Of a DNA stretch of 64,000 bases, positions 1-9,039 are shown piece after piece. The DNA is taken from positions 2,118,001 to 2,182,000 of the forward strand of contig NZ_CP045496.1 of NCBI RefSeq assembly GCF_015500075.1, read 5' to 3'. The first letter of the stretch is position 1; each line of letters starts with the position of its first letter. Source of the stretch: Mesorhizobium sp. INR15. Its GTDB lineage: Bacteria > Pseudomonadota > Alphaproteobacteria > Rhizobiales > Rhizobiaceae. Under the pieces are notes generated by a model, which made no database searches, was not told the origin of the DNA, and saw only the letters and a program-made list of their open reading frames with translations. A program made the translations under genes and the position numbers.

Positions 1-2657
1 ATGATGACGGCGCTGACGAAACTCTCGAACTGAGCGGCAAGCACCAGCAGGATGATGACCAGGGCAAAGCCGAAAATGGTCACCATGGCGCTGTTGGTTT
101 CGCCCAGTGTCGCTGCCTCGGCCAATGGCAGGATGCGGCTGCCCGCCGGCAGGAGCGGTGCCGCGATTTCCTCGGCGCGGGTCAGTGCCTCGCCCAGCGC
201 GAAATCGCCGCTGAGATTGGATGTGATGGCCACTGACGGCTGCTGCTGTTCACGCGTCAGCGACGGCGGCACGGCGCGTTCGGTCAGCGTTGCGATGGTC
301 GACATCGGCACGAAGCGGCCGTCGCCCGTCTTCAGGAAGATGTTTTCCAGATCGGTCGGATCGTTGATCGGGTTGGTGGTCGAAACCAGCTTCACGCCGT
401 AGCTGCGGTCGGCGATATAGACATCGACCACGTCGTTGCCGTCGAGCATGGCCTGCAAGGTGTTGGCGAGCCCTGATATGTCGATGCCGAGGTCGGAGGC
501 ACGCTCGCGGTCGATAGCCACGGCAAGCTGCGGCTGCGTTGGGTCGATGCTCAGCCGAGGCGACTGGAAGCGCGGATCCTTCTGCATTTCGGCGATGATT
601 TTCACCGCTGCGTCGCCAAGCGCCTTGCGGTTGTTGCCGACCAGCGCGAACTGCAGGCCGTTGCCGGCGCCTCGGATGCCGAGGCTGTTGGGCTGCACCG
701 GGAAGATGCGCACGCTCGGCACCTGCTTGGTCAGCTGGCTGATCTCGGCCATGATCTGCTGCTGGCTTCGGCCGCGCTCATCCCAGGGCGCCAGCGTCAT
801 CACCATGAAACCATTGTTGTAAGCGCCGTTCTGGCCGGCGTTCTCGAAGGTGCTGACGATCTCGCCGGAATCGCGCAGCGGCTGGATCAGCTTCTCGATC
901 TTCTGCATCTGCAGCGTTGTGTAGTCGAGGCTGACGCCCTGTGGCGCGTTGATGCGCAGAAGCACGACGGCACGGTCCTCGGTCGGCGTCAGCTCCTGGC
1001 GGATGGTGCCGAACAGCGTGAACGCCGTGCCGGCAAACAGCACCGCGACCAGGACCACGATCCAGGGCGCGCCGAGACAGGCATGCAGGCAACGGCGGTA
1101 GGCTGCGTTGAGCGCCCCGCCGATGCGCGAACCGATGCCGGTGCCGCCTTCGTGGTGAAGCGATGCGGTGGACAGCATGCGCGAGGCGAGCATCGGGCAA
1201 AGGGTGAGCGCAACGACGCAGGACAAGAGCACCGACATGGCGAGCACGAAGCCGAATTCGCGGAACAGGCCGCCGGTCTGGCCGGGCAGGAAGGAGATCG
1301 GCACGAAGACGGCGACCAGGGTCAACGTCGTGGCGATGACGGCGAAGAACACTTCCTGCGCGCCAAGCACGGCGGCGGCGCGAGGCCCCATGCCTTCGTT
1401 GCGCCTGCGAACGATGTTTTCCAGCACGACGATGGCATCGTCGACAACAAGGCCAGTGGCGAGCACCAGGGCCAGAAGCGTGAGGATGTTGATCGAGAAG
1501 CCGGCGAGATAGATCGCGGCGATGGTGCCGATCATGGCCACCGGCATCGACAGCGCCGGAATAAGCGTGGCGCGCCAGTCGAGCAGAAAGAGATAGATGA
1601 CTATCAGCACGATGGAGACGGAAAGCGCCAGCGCGATCTCGACCTCATGCACGGCGCCGTTGACGAACACCGCGTCATCGCTGGTGACCTTGATCGACAT
1701 GCCTTGCGGCAGGTTTGCCTGCAGCTTGGCGACAGCCGCCTTCACGCCGGTCGAGATGTCGAGTGTGTTCGATTCCGCCTGCCGGATGATGCCGATGCCA
1801 ATGCCGGTCTTGCCATCGGAACGCAGCGTGGTCTGGCCGATGTCGGGGCCGAGCGTCACGGTTGCGACATCGCGGATGCGTGTCGTGCCGCCGATGATGA
1901 TGTTGCCGAATTCCTCAGGCGTCGTCACGTCCGCCGTCGTGCGCACGATCAGGTCCTGGTTGGTGGTGGTGATAGAGCCGGCCGGGGAATCGAAGGCCAC
2001 CGAGGCAAGCGCCGCGCGCAGATCCGCGACCGTGAAGCCCTGGCTGGCCAGCTTGTTCTGGTCGACGTCGATGCGGAAGATCTTGTCACGGTCGCCATAG
2101 ACCTGGACGTCGGCAACGCCCGGCACCGCGGCCAGTTCATCCTCGATCTGGTCCTGGACGACGACGGTCATATCCTGCACGGACATCGTGTCGGAGGTCA
2201 CCGCCAGCCGCATTACGGCGTCGGAATTGGCATCGGCCTTGACGATGCGCGGCGGGTCGGCGGTATCGGGTATCTGGTTGGCGACACGGCCGACGGCATC
2301 GCGCACGTCCGACGCCGCGACGTTGAGGTCAACGCCGTCGTTGAACTCGATGGTCACCCGGCTCGAGCCGAATGAGGAGGTCGACGAGATCGACTTGACG
2401 CCGGAGACGCGGGCCACCGCGCCTTCGATCGTGTCGGTCAATTCACGGTCGACGGTTTCGGCCGCCGCCCCCGCGAAGGTGGTGGAAATGGTGACGACGG
2501 CGCGGTCGACATCGGGCAGTTCACGGATCTCGACGCCATAGAAGGCGGCAAGGCCGGCGACCGCGATCAGCACATTCAGCACGAAGGCCATCACCGGCCT
2601 GCGGATGAAGAGCGCGGTGAAGCCTGTGTCGATGGCGGCGTTCACGGTTCCGCTCAT
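1..2657 (-). CDS. RND-family multidrug efflux transporter, inner-membrane pump (partial, 3' end beyond the window)
   Basis: The reading frame starts at 2657 and stays open to the left edge, so about 885 N-terminal residues of a protein of usually 1,030-1,050 residues are present. It begins with a short cytoplasmic stretch and a first membrane helix (MAFVLNVLIAVAGL), then a porter domain. A block of membrane helices carries the RND motif with two adjacent aspartates (TGLVVDDAIVVLENIVRR), the expected proton-relay acids. This is the AcrB/MexB or MdtB-like HAE-1 type, which exports hydrophobic drugs or solvents with proton influx. Its start overlaps the stop of the adaptor gene by 4 bases (ATGA), so the two are translationally coupled. 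The substrate cannot be read from the sequence. No outer-membrane channel gene is visible in the part shown. Confidence 0.93.
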   Translation of the reverse strand, partial: MSGTVNAAIDTGFTALFIRRPVMAFVLNVLIAVAGLAAFYGVEIRELPDVDRAVVTISTTFAGAAAETVDRELTDTIEGAVARVSGVKSISSTSSFGSSRVTIEFNDGVDLNVAASDVRDAVGRVANQIPDTADPPRIVKADANSDAVMRLAVTSDTMSVQDMTVVVQDQIEDELAAVPGVADVQVYGDRDKIFRIDVDQNKLASQGFTVADLRAALASVAFDSPAGSITTTNQDLIVRTTADVTTPEEFGNIIIGGTTRIRDVATVTLGPDIGQTTLRSDGKTGIGIGIIRQAESNTLDISTGVKAAVAKLQANLPQGMSIKVTSDDAVFVNGAVHEVEIALALSVSIVLIVIYLFLLDWRATLIPALSMPVAMIGTIAAIYLAGFSINILTLLALVLATGLVVDDAIVVLENIVRRRNEGMGPRAAAVLGAQEVFFAVIATTLTLVAVFVPISFLPGQTGGLFREFGFVLAMSVLLSCVVALTLCPMLASRMLSTASLHHEGGTGIGSRIGGALNAAYRRCLHACLGAPWIVVLVAVLFAGTAFTLFGTIRQELTPTEDRAVVLLRINAPQGVSLDYTTLQMQKIEKLIQPLRDSGEIVSTFENAGQNGAYNNGFMVMTLAPWDERGRSQQQIMAEISQLTKQVPSVRIFPVQPNSLGIRGAGNGLQFALVGNNRKALGDAAVKIIAEMQKDPRFQSPRLSIDPTQPQLAVAIDRERASDLGIDISGLANTLQAMLDGNDVVDVYIADRSYGVKLVSTTNPINDPTDLENIFLKTGDGRFVPMSTIATLTERAVPPSLTREQQQPSVAITSNLSGDFALGEALTRAEEIAAPLLPAGSRILPLAEAATLGETNSAMVTIFGFALVIILLVLAAQFESFVSAVI

Positions 2658-3811
2658 GAGCCTTCGGCGTCGACGGCGCGCTGTTCCTCATCGGCGATGC
2701 GGACCGCGCCGCCTTCGCTGACATTCTGGGTGCCTTCGGTCACCACCATATCGCCGCTGTCGATCTCCGCGTCGATCAGCACGGTCTCGGTGTTGCGCTG
2801 GATGATGCGCACGGGAACACGCTTTGCCTTGCCGTCCTCGACGGCCCAGACATAGGCGCCGTCCGAGCCCCAGAGGATCGCCAGCGGGCTGACCGCCGGA
2901 TAGCTGTCGCCCGGAAATTTCATGGTGATGCCGAACGACATGCCGGCGCGCAGCGAGTCCGCCGGATTGGCGATCGTCGCCTTGACCAGGAGAGTGCGGC
3001 TTTTCTCATCGATATGGTTGTCGATGGCGGAGACCGTGCCGGTATAGGCCTTGTTGGGATTGGCGATCGGCGTTGCCGACAGTTGGGCGCCAACCTTCAC
3101 GGCGGCGGCGAAGCGCTCCGGTACCGAGAAGTCGACCAGGATGCTGGACCGGTCGTCAAGCGTGGCGATGGCCGACTGGCTGGTGACATAGTTGCCGGCC
3201 GAGATTGGCAGGATGCCGACGGTGCCTGCGATCGGGGCCGGGATCGAACGGCGCTGCAGCGCCAGCTCGGCATCGCGCAGCGCCAGCTTCGCGTTGGCCA
3301 GTATCACCTGCGCGTCGGCGACCGCGACGGCTGTCGCGGCATTGGAAGCTTGAAGCGACTTGACCCGGTCGAGCTTGGCCTGCGCATCCTGCAAGGCGAG
3401 CTTGGCGCGGTCCTGCGCGATCACTTCCGTGTCGGAATCAAGCGTGGCGATCAGCTGGCCCTTGTCGACATGGGCGCCGGATTGAACGAGCAATTCCGCG
3501 AGGCGGCCGGTGCTGTAGGGATTGACCGTCACCGAGGCATTGGCGCGGCCAGTGCCGATCGCCTGCAAACGGTCATTGATGGTTGCCGAAATGGCTGGCA
3601 ACGCGACCACATTGACCTGCTGGCCACTGTTGCGGTTGCCGCCTTGTTTCGCGTTGCCGGCAGCGGTTTCAGCCGGGGGCGTTGCCGCATGGGCCCAGTC
3701 GATCCCGAGACGCGCCAGAACATCCGGCGCACCGGGATAAAAGCGCAACCAGGCGGCTGACGCCACCAACAGCACCACAAGCGCAAAAACGATCTGTTTC
3801 CAGGCGGCCAT
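2654..3811 (-). CDS. RND efflux periplasmic adaptor (HlyD/AcrA membrane-fusion family)
   Basis: The protein has 385 residues. It begins with an N-terminal membrane anchor (about residues 5-20, IVFALVVLLVASAAW), then a biotinyl-lipoyl-like half domain, an Ala/Gln-rich alpha-helical hairpin (about 125-200), the second lipoyl half (IPAPIAGTVG) and a beta-barrel domain. This order is typical of adaptors that bridge an RND pump and an outer-membrane channel. An in-frame ATG exists 90 bases upstream, but 3811 is preferred: it has a GGAG 5 bases upstream and puts the membrane anchor at the N-terminus. It lies directly upstream of the pump gene and overlaps it by 4 bases. A perfect inverted repeat about 150 bases upstream may be an operator. 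Confidence 0.9.
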   Translation of the reverse strand: MAAWKQIVFALVVLLVASAAWLRFYPGAPDVLARLGIDWAHAATPPAETAAGNAKQGGNRNSGQQVNVVALPAISATINDRLQAIGTGRANASVTVNPYSTGRLAELLVQSGAHVDKGQLIATLDSDTEVIAQDRAKLALQDAQAKLDRVKSLQASNAATAVAVADAQVILANAKLALRDAELALQRRSIPAPIAGTVGILPISAGNYVTSQSAIATLDDRSSILVDFSVPERFAAAVKVGAQLSATPIANPNKAYTGTVSAIDNHIDEKSRTLLVKATIANPADSLRAGMSFGITMKFPGDSYPAVSPLAILWGSDGAYVWAVEDGKAKRVPVRIIQRNTETVLIDAEIDSGDMVVTEGTQNVSEGGAVRIADEEQRAVDAEGS

Positions 3812-3957
3812 CGGCACTCCGGTTGGCAAAACAATCCTTTCGTCTACCGGTTTCCCGAGAAGAAGCAGACGCGGCGAGTTTATTATAGGGCAAGAAGCCA
3901 ATCCCGATATCGCGCCTTTATGACAACTCTCCAGTGCTCGCGCACATTAAATATGCG

Positions 3958-3972
3958 TAACGTTTGACGTTA
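3958..3972. promoter_or_regulatory. Perfect inverted repeat upstream of the efflux operon, possible operator
   Basis: The sequence TAACGTTTGACGTTA has 6-base arms around TTG. It overlaps a second dyad, TGACG-N4-CGTCA, at 3965-3978. It lies between the RpiR gene's 3' end and the efflux operon start, where an efflux repressor (TetR or MarR type) would be expected to bind. No such repressor gene is next to it. Confidence 0.35.
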
Positions 3973-4028
3973 GCGTCATCCGGAACTCGCCGATCGGGCC
4001 AGCTGGGCGAAGGCTTGCGCGGCAGCCG

Positions 4029-4856
4029 CTAGCGCAGATTTTCCATTTCGCGGATGCGCCTGGCGCCGTCTACCTCGAGTTGCCGGGTGACGGCGCCGAT
4101 CAGCGTTTCGGCGACGACAAAAAGGGCGGCGGAGGAATCCCATGCCGACGGCACCGCGGTGCGCCCGGCAATCACATGGCGGGCAAAGCGCGCGATCGGC
4201 GACAGCCATTGGTCCGTGAACAGAACGATCTGCACGCCGCGCTGATGCGCCTTCTCGGCGAAACGGATCAGGCTTTCCTGGTAGCGCCGGATATCGAAGA
4301 TCACCAGCACATCGCGTTTGCCCATGTCGATCAGCCGGTCGCGCCAGATGCTTTCCTGGCCGGCGAGATGAAAGACATCAGCCTGGATGATGGCGAGATG
4401 GGCGGCCATGTAACGCGCCAACGGATCGGTGAAGCGGCCGCCGACCAGGAATGTCTTGCCGCGCCGGTCGGCGAGCTTGCTGGCAATGTCGGCAAGCTGC
4501 TTGTCGGAGAGATGCCTGAATGTCTCGCGCATGTTGTCGAGTGTGGCCTCAAGCATCGGCGACACCGCACTGCCGTCCGGCGACGGTGGATTGAGCGTGC
4601 GGGTTGCCGGCGACTGCAATTGCGCCGCCAGTTCGTCCTGCAAGGTGGTCTGGAATTCCGGATAATTCTGGAAACCCAGCCTAGCGACAAAACGCAGGAT
4701 CGTTGGTGAGGACACGCCGGCCGCGGCCGAGAATTCGGCGACAGTTTTGAGGCCGATCAGCGGGTAGTTGGCGATCAGCGTCTGTGCCGCGCGCCGTTCT
4801 CCGGCGGGCATCGTGCCGATGCGGTCGGCGATCAATTCGGCAATGCTGGAAATCAT
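4029..4856 (-). CDS. RpiR/MurR-family transcriptional regulator
   Basis: The protein has 275 residues. An N-terminal RpiR-type helix-turn-helix occupies about residues 1-80 (ISSIAELIADRIGTMPAGER, then AAGVSSPTILRFVARLGF), and a SIS domain fills the C-terminal half (about 115-255). SIS domains in this family bind a phosphosugar or another effector. The start at 4856 is preferred over an upstream in-frame ATG because of a strong purine tract (AGAGGTGGGGAAAAG) just before it. The gene is divergent from the amidohydrolase gene at 5000, so it probably regulates the amine utilisation genes that follow. The intergenic region (4857-4999) contains a distant CTGTAT/ATACAG inverted pair but no clear operator. 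Confidence 0.88.
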   Translation of the reverse strand: MISSIAELIADRIGTMPAGERRAAQTLIANYPLIGLKTVAEFSAAAGVSSPTILRFVARLGFQNYPEFQTTLQDELAAQLQSPATRTLNPPSPDGSAVSPMLEATLDNMRETFRHLSDKQLADIASKLADRRGKTFLVGGRFTDPLARYMAAHLAIIQADVFHLAGQESIWRDRLIDMGKRDVLVIFDIRRYQESLIRFAEKAHQRGVQIVLFTDQWLSPIARFARHVIAGRTAVPSAWDSSAALFVVAETLIGAVTRQLEVDGARRIREMENLR

Positions 4857-4999
4857 CTTTTCCCCACCTCTGATCTGGCCCATCGCCTTTTGCGAAATCG
4901 CATTTGACAAAGCCAACCAAACTGTATGAAATCATCCGTAGGGACGCAATGAGGCAAAATACGTAACATACGATACAGCGCTCCCGGGGACGGCAGAGT

Positions 5000-5821
5000 A
5001 TGGAGAAAGCACGGCCCGCCAGCCTTGCAACGGCTGATACCGTAGGGGTGATGAACCCCGGCGGGTCGAGCCCCTTCGTATTAACCTGCGATCACGCCTC
5101 CAATTTCCTGCCGGCCCATTTCGGAACGCTCGGCCTCGCCACCGAAGACCTGTCGCGCCACATCGCCTGGGACCCCGGCGCATTGCCGGTCGCCCGCCGC
5201 ATGGCCGAGGCGCTCGATGCAACGCTGGTCGAAACCCGCATTTCGCGTCTGGTGATCGACTGCAACCGTCCGCTCGACGCGCCCGATCTGGTGCCACCGG
5301 TCAGCGAGACCACCGTCATACCGGGCAATGCCGGATTGTCGGACAAGCAGCGCGCCGAGCGCATTGCTCTATCATGGCAACCTTTTCATGGCGCCATCGA
5401 GGGCGTCATTGCCGACAGGCTGGCGCGCGGGCAGGAGACCAGGCTGGTCTCGGTCCATTCCTTCACCCCAGTCTACAAGGGCCGCAACCGGCCCTGGCAC
5501 ATCGGCATCATTCATGATGACGACCGCCGGCTTGCGGCGCCGCTGATCTCGGCGCTGAAGCGGCTCGCCGGTGTCACGGTCGGCATCAATGAGCCGTATT
5601 CGCCTGATGACCGCGTCTATTTCACGCTGGAACGGCATGCGCGTTCGCGCGGGCTGCCCTGTGCGATGATCGAAATCCGCAACGACGAAATTTCCGGCGA
5701 AGCCGGGCAGCGGAAATGGGCGGATCTGCTCACAGGCATTTTTTCGGATCTGGAGCCATACGAGGAGGCTGGACACCCCAGGTCGCATTCAGTCGGAAAG
5801 TCAGTTCAATCGGCTAGCTAA
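5000..5821 (+). CDS. N-formylglutamate amidohydrolase family protein
   Basis: The protein has 273 residues and belongs to the FGase family (PF05013), zinc-dependent hydrolases best known from HutG in histidine degradation. Visible family features are VLTCDHASNFLP near the N-terminus (D-H metal region), SVHSFTP in the middle and CAMIEIRND near the C-terminus. It is not beside hut genes. It is divergent from an RpiR regulator and is followed 22 bases later by an amino-acid permease and then a glutamine-synthetase-like gene. In this setting it may hydrolyse a gamma-glutamyl or N-acyl amide rather than formylglutamate, but that is inference. A second family member lies at 43449-44465. Confidence 0.85.
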   Translation: MEKARPASLATADTVGVMNPGGSSPFVLTCDHASNFLPAHFGTLGLATEDLSRHIAWDPGALPVARRMAEALDATLVETRISRLVIDCNRPLDAPDLVPPVSETTVIPGNAGLSDKQRAERIALSWQPFHGAIEGVIADRLARGQETRLVSVHSFTPVYKGRNRPWHIGIIHDDDRRLAAPLISALKRLAGVTVGINEPYSPDDRVYFTLERHARSRGLPCAMIEIRNDEISGEAGQRKWADLLTGIFSDLEPYEEAGHPRSHSVGKSVQSAS

Positions 5822-5843
5822 GAAAACAATAGGGGACTTCAAA

Positions 5844-7382
5844 ATGGCACCTACAGAACATGAAAAATCGGAGGATGTGAAGATCCTCAACAGTATGGGC
5901 TACGCCCAGGAATTGGCTCGCCGCATGAGCGGTTTCTCCAACTTCGCCATTTCCTTCTCGATCATTTGCATTCTGGCCGGCGGCATCACCTCATTCCCGC
6001 TGGCGATGGGAACCGGCAGCGGTTTCGAGGCGACTATCGGCTGGGTCATCGGCGGGCTCTTCGCCCTTGTCGTCGCCGCCTCGCTCGGCCAGATCGGCTC
6101 TGCCTACCCTACCGCTGGCGGCCTCTACCACTGGTCCTCGATTCTCGGCGGGCGCGGGTGGGGCTGGGCAACAGCGTGGATTAATTTGCTCGGCCTGATC
6201 TTCGTCGTCGCCTCCGTGAATGTCGGCGTCTATCTGCTGTTTCAGGGGCTCGTCGCGGGACCGATCTTCGGCTTGGACACATCAGCCTGGGGCTTCTGGC
6301 AGCAAACCGCGGCAGTCGTCGCCATCACCGTCACCCAGGGCCTGTTCAATCATCTCGGCATCAAAACGACGACGATGCTGACCGACTTTTCGGGCTATCT
6401 AATCCTGGTTGTCGCGGTCGTTCTGACGCTGACCTTCCTGATCTGGGGCGCGCATGGCTTCGATCTTTCGCGGTTTACAACTTTCGTCAACACGACCGGC
6501 GATCCCGGTGGCGCCTATGTTCCCACCGCCCGCACGGCGCTGGTGGCTTTCCTGATAGGCCTTCTCTACCCGCTTTATACGATCACCGGCTTTGACGCTT
6601 CGGCGCACACCGCCGAGGAAACGCACAATGCCCGCGTCGCGGTACCCAGAGGCATGATCCACGCCGTCCTGTGGTCTCTTGTCTTCGGCTTTGTCATGGC
6701 AGTCTCCTTCGTCATCGCCAGCCCCGATCTCGTGGCCACCGCAAAGGACGGCGGCAATGCCTGGTTCAACCTGTTCAACAATCTCCCGGCGCCAACCTGG
6801 CTGAAGAATCTGCTCGGCATCTGCATCGTGCTGTCGAACTATCTTTGCGCACTGGCCGGCCTCACTTCGACTTCGCGCATGATCTTCGCGTTTTCGCGTG
6901 ACGGAGGTCTGCCGGGGTCGTCGCTATGGAAGCAGGTTTCGCCGACCTGGCGCACGCCAGTCCCGGCTATCTGGCTCGGCGTCGTGCTGTCGATCGCCGC
7001 CACGCTCTATTCGCCGGCTTTCGCGGCGCTTGCAGCCGGCTGCGCTCTCTTCCTCTACGTCTCCTATGCCATGCCGATAGCGGCCGGATTTTTCGCCGAA
7101 GGAAAGAGCTGGACCGAATTCGGACCGTTCCGGCTCGGCATCTGGTCGAAGCCGTTCGCCGTCATCACCATGCTTGGTGTTCTGGTGTTGATGTATGCAG
7201 GCATCCAGCCGCCCTTCGACATCCTGATCAACTATGCCATCGGCTTGATCGTTCTGCTGGTCGTTTTGTGGTTCGCTGTCGAAAACCGCCGCTTCCAGGG
7301 TCCGCCCATCGGTGAGGCGGCAATCGCCAAGCGCAAGGCGACCATCGCAGCCGCTGAGAAGGCGGTCGGCGAATCCGCATAA
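5844..7382 (+). CDS. APC-superfamily amino acid/amine permease
   Basis: The protein has 512 residues with about 12 predicted membrane helices. The first conserved segment (MSGFSNFAISFSIICILAGG) and the GSAYPTAGGLYHWSSILGG motif are typical of the ACT/BAT1-like amino acid and GABA permeases of the APC superfamily. It probably imports an amino acid, amine or choline-like compound by cation symport. It follows the amidohydrolase gene by 22 bases and has a good ribosome site (AGGGGACTTCAAA), so the two form one transcript. A strong intrinsic terminator follows at 7396, separating this pair from the glutamine-synthetase-like gene. Confidence 0.9.
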   Translation: MAPTEHEKSEDVKILNSMGYAQELARRMSGFSNFAISFSIICILAGGITSFPLAMGTGSGFEATIGWVIGGLFALVVAASLGQIGSAYPTAGGLYHWSSILGGRGWGWATAWINLLGLIFVVASVNVGVYLLFQGLVAGPIFGLDTSAWGFWQQTAAVVAITVTQGLFNHLGIKTTTMLTDFSGYLILVVAVVLTLTFLIWGAHGFDLSRFTTFVNTTGDPGGAYVPTARTALVAFLIGLLYPLYTITGFDASAHTAEETHNARVAVPRGMIHAVLWSLVFGFVMAVSFVIASPDLVATAKDGGNAWFNLFNNLPAPTWLKNLLGICIVLSNYLCALAGLTSTSRMIFAFSRDGGLPGSSLWKQVSPTWRTPVPAIWLGVVLSIAATLYSPAFAALAAGCALFLYVSYAMPIAAGFFAEGKSWTEFGPFRLGIWSKPFAVITMLGVLVLMYAGIQPPFDILINYAIGLIVLLVVLWFAVENRRFQGPPIGEAAIAKRKATIAAAEKAVGESA

Positions 7383-7395
7383 ACAACCGACCAAG

Positions 7396-7425
7396 GCCGT
7401 GGCGGGTTCGCTCGCCACGGCTTTT
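7396..7425 (+). terminator. Intrinsic terminator after the permease gene
   Basis: A 9-bp perfect stem (GCCGTGGCG / CGCCACGGC) encloses an 8-base loop and is followed by TTTTGTT. It ends the amidohydrolase-permease transcript, so the next gene should have its own promoter between here and 7480. Confidence 0.8.
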
Positions 7426-7479
7426 GTTCCCATTCAACGTCGTCAAATCCGAAACGCCTAGCGCTGGAGTGCCAAAAGA

Positions 7480-8850
7480 ATGGCCGGAAATTTCTCGTTC
7501 GATCAATTGAAGAAAGCGGTCTCCAGCGGTGAGATCGACACCGTGCTGGCCTGCATCGTCGACATGCAGGGCCGGTTGGCGGGAAAGCGTTTCCTGGCGC
7601 AGTATTTTGTCGATTCCGCCCATGACGAGACGCATGGCTGCAACTATCTGCTGGCCGCCGACATCGATATGGAGCCGGTGCCCGGCTACAAGGCGGCAAG
7701 CTGGTCGAAGGGCTATGGCGACTTCGTCATGAAGCCGGACCTGGCGACGCTGCGGCGCATTCCGTGGCTGGAAAAGACGGCGCTGGTGATCTGCGACGTG
7801 CTCGACCACCACACTCATGACGACCTGCCGCATTCGCCGCGCGCCATGCTGAAGAAGCAGGTCAAGCGCCTCACGGAGCGCGGCTATATCGGCTATTTCG
7901 CCTCCGAGCTCGAATTCTATCTGTTCAGCGAGACCTACGATTCCGCCCGCAAGAAGCACTGGCAGGGCCTCGACACGGCTTCGCCCTATATCGGCGACTA
8001 CCAGATCGGCATCACCACCAAGGAAGAAGGCGTCATGCGCCGGCTTCGCAACGAGATGGAAGCGGCCGGCATCCCGATCGAGAACTCCAAGGGCGAGTGG
8101 GGTCCGGGCCAGGAAGAGATCAATGTGCGCTATGCCGAGGCGCTCGACATGGCCGACCGTCACGTCATTCTGAAGAACGGCGCCAAGGAGATCGCAGAGT
8201 CCGAAGGCAAGGCCATCTCCTTCATGGCCAAGTACAATTACGGGCTGGCCGGCAATTCCAGCCACATTCACAATTCGCTGTGGAGCGCCGATGGCAAGAC
8301 GGCGCTGTTCTTCGACAAGAACGCCGACTGGACGCTGTCGACGCTTGGCCAGCAATGGGCGGCGGGCCAGCTCAAATACGCCAAGGAATTCACCTGGTTC
8401 CTGGCGCCCTACATCAATTCCTATAAGCGCTTCCAGGCCGGGACTTTCGCGCCGACCAAGATCATGTGGAGCGAGGATAACCGCACCGCCGGCTTCCGGC
8501 TATGCGGCGAGGGCACCAAGGGTATCCGCATGGAATGCCGTATCGGCGGCGCCGACCTCAATCCATATCTGGCTTTCGCGGCCCTGATCGCCGCCGGACT
8601 TGCCGGCATCGATGAGAAGCTGGAGCTGCAAAAGCCGTTCGTTGGCGATGCCTATCAGGCGTCGCGCCTGCCGGAGATTCCGAAGACGCTGCGCGATGCG
8701 ACCGAGACGCTGACGAAGTCGAAAATGCTGAAGCAGGCTTTCGGCGAGGACGTGCTGGAGCACTATGTGCACACGGCGCGCTGGGAGCAGCTCGAATACG
8801 ACCGGCGCATTACGGATTGGGAACTGCATCGCGGGTTTGAGCGGTACTAG
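7480..8850 (+). CDS. Glutamine synthetase family protein, probable gamma-glutamyl-amine ligase
   Basis: The protein has 456 residues. It carries the glutamine synthetase beta-grasp and catalytic domains. The ATP/metal acid segment SELEFYLF is near residue 145, GEWGPGQEEINVRYAEALDMAD gives the glutamate-binding region, and GNSSHIHNSL replaces the usual GSGMHVHQSL. C-terminal MECRIGGADLNPYLAFAAL is typical of GlnA-like ligases. The sequence resembles PuuA, IpuC and GlnA3/4-type enzymes that join glutamate to an amine, more than housekeeping GlnA, because the adenylylation-site region is missing and the neighbours are dehydrogenases. I infer ATP-dependent gamma-glutamylation of an amine or amino alcohol. 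Two oxidoreductase genes follow on the same strand, beyond an intergenic palindromic repeat. Confidence 0.88.
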   Translation: MAGNFSFDQLKKAVSSGEIDTVLACIVDMQGRLAGKRFLAQYFVDSAHDETHGCNYLLAADIDMEPVPGYKAASWSKGYGDFVMKPDLATLRRIPWLEKTALVICDVLDHHTHDDLPHSPRAMLKKQVKRLTERGYIGYFASELEFYLFSETYDSARKKHWQGLDTASPYIGDYQIGITTKEEGVMRRLRNEMEAAGIPIENSKGEWGPGQEEINVRYAEALDMADRHVILKNGAKEIAESEGKAISFMAKYNYGLAGNSSHIHNSLWSADGKTALFFDKNADWTLSTLGQQWAAGQLKYAKEFTWFLAPYINSYKRFQAGTFAPTKIMWSEDNRTAGFRLCGEGTKGIRMECRIGGADLNPYLAFAALIAAGLAGIDEKLELQKPFVGDAYQASRLPEIPKTLRDATETLTKSKMLKQAFGEDVLEHYVHTARWEQLEYDRRITDWELHRGFERY

Positions 8851-8867
8851 ACATTGGCGACGTCGGT

Positions 8868-8991
8868 GCTGCCCCTCACCCTTACCCTCTCCCCGTGAAG
8901 AACGGGGAGAGGGGGGCGCCGACTCAGGAGTTTCGTCCTTCTCCCCGTCTCTATACGGGGAGAAGGTGCCGGAAGGCGGATGAGGGGCAGC
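8868..8991. repeat. Rhizobial intergenic palindromic repeat (nested inverted repeats)
   Basis: Outer arms of 11 bases (GCTGCCCCTCA at 8868-8878, TGAGGGGCAGC at 8981-8991) enclose two internal hairpins. The first is CCCTCTCCCCGT/ACGGGGAGAGGG (8885-8913) and the second CCTTCTCCCCGT/ACGGGGAGAAGG (8937-8966). The final part (GGGGAGAAGGTGCCGG...GGCGGATGAGGGGCAGC) matches a repeat I know as frequent between genes in Mesorhizobium and related genomes. It sits in the 189-base gap between the ligase and aldehyde dehydrogenase genes and would form a large structure in their mRNA. Confidence 0.8.
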
Positions 8992-9039
8992 GCCAAGCCA
9001 TGTGATTTTCAATTGTTACAAAGTGCGAGGACTTACAAA

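Noticed and set aside
1083..2375. Open frame of 430 codons on the plus strand
   Set aside because: It is a shadow of the RND pump gene, which reads through on the minus strand with clear membrane and proton-relay motifs.
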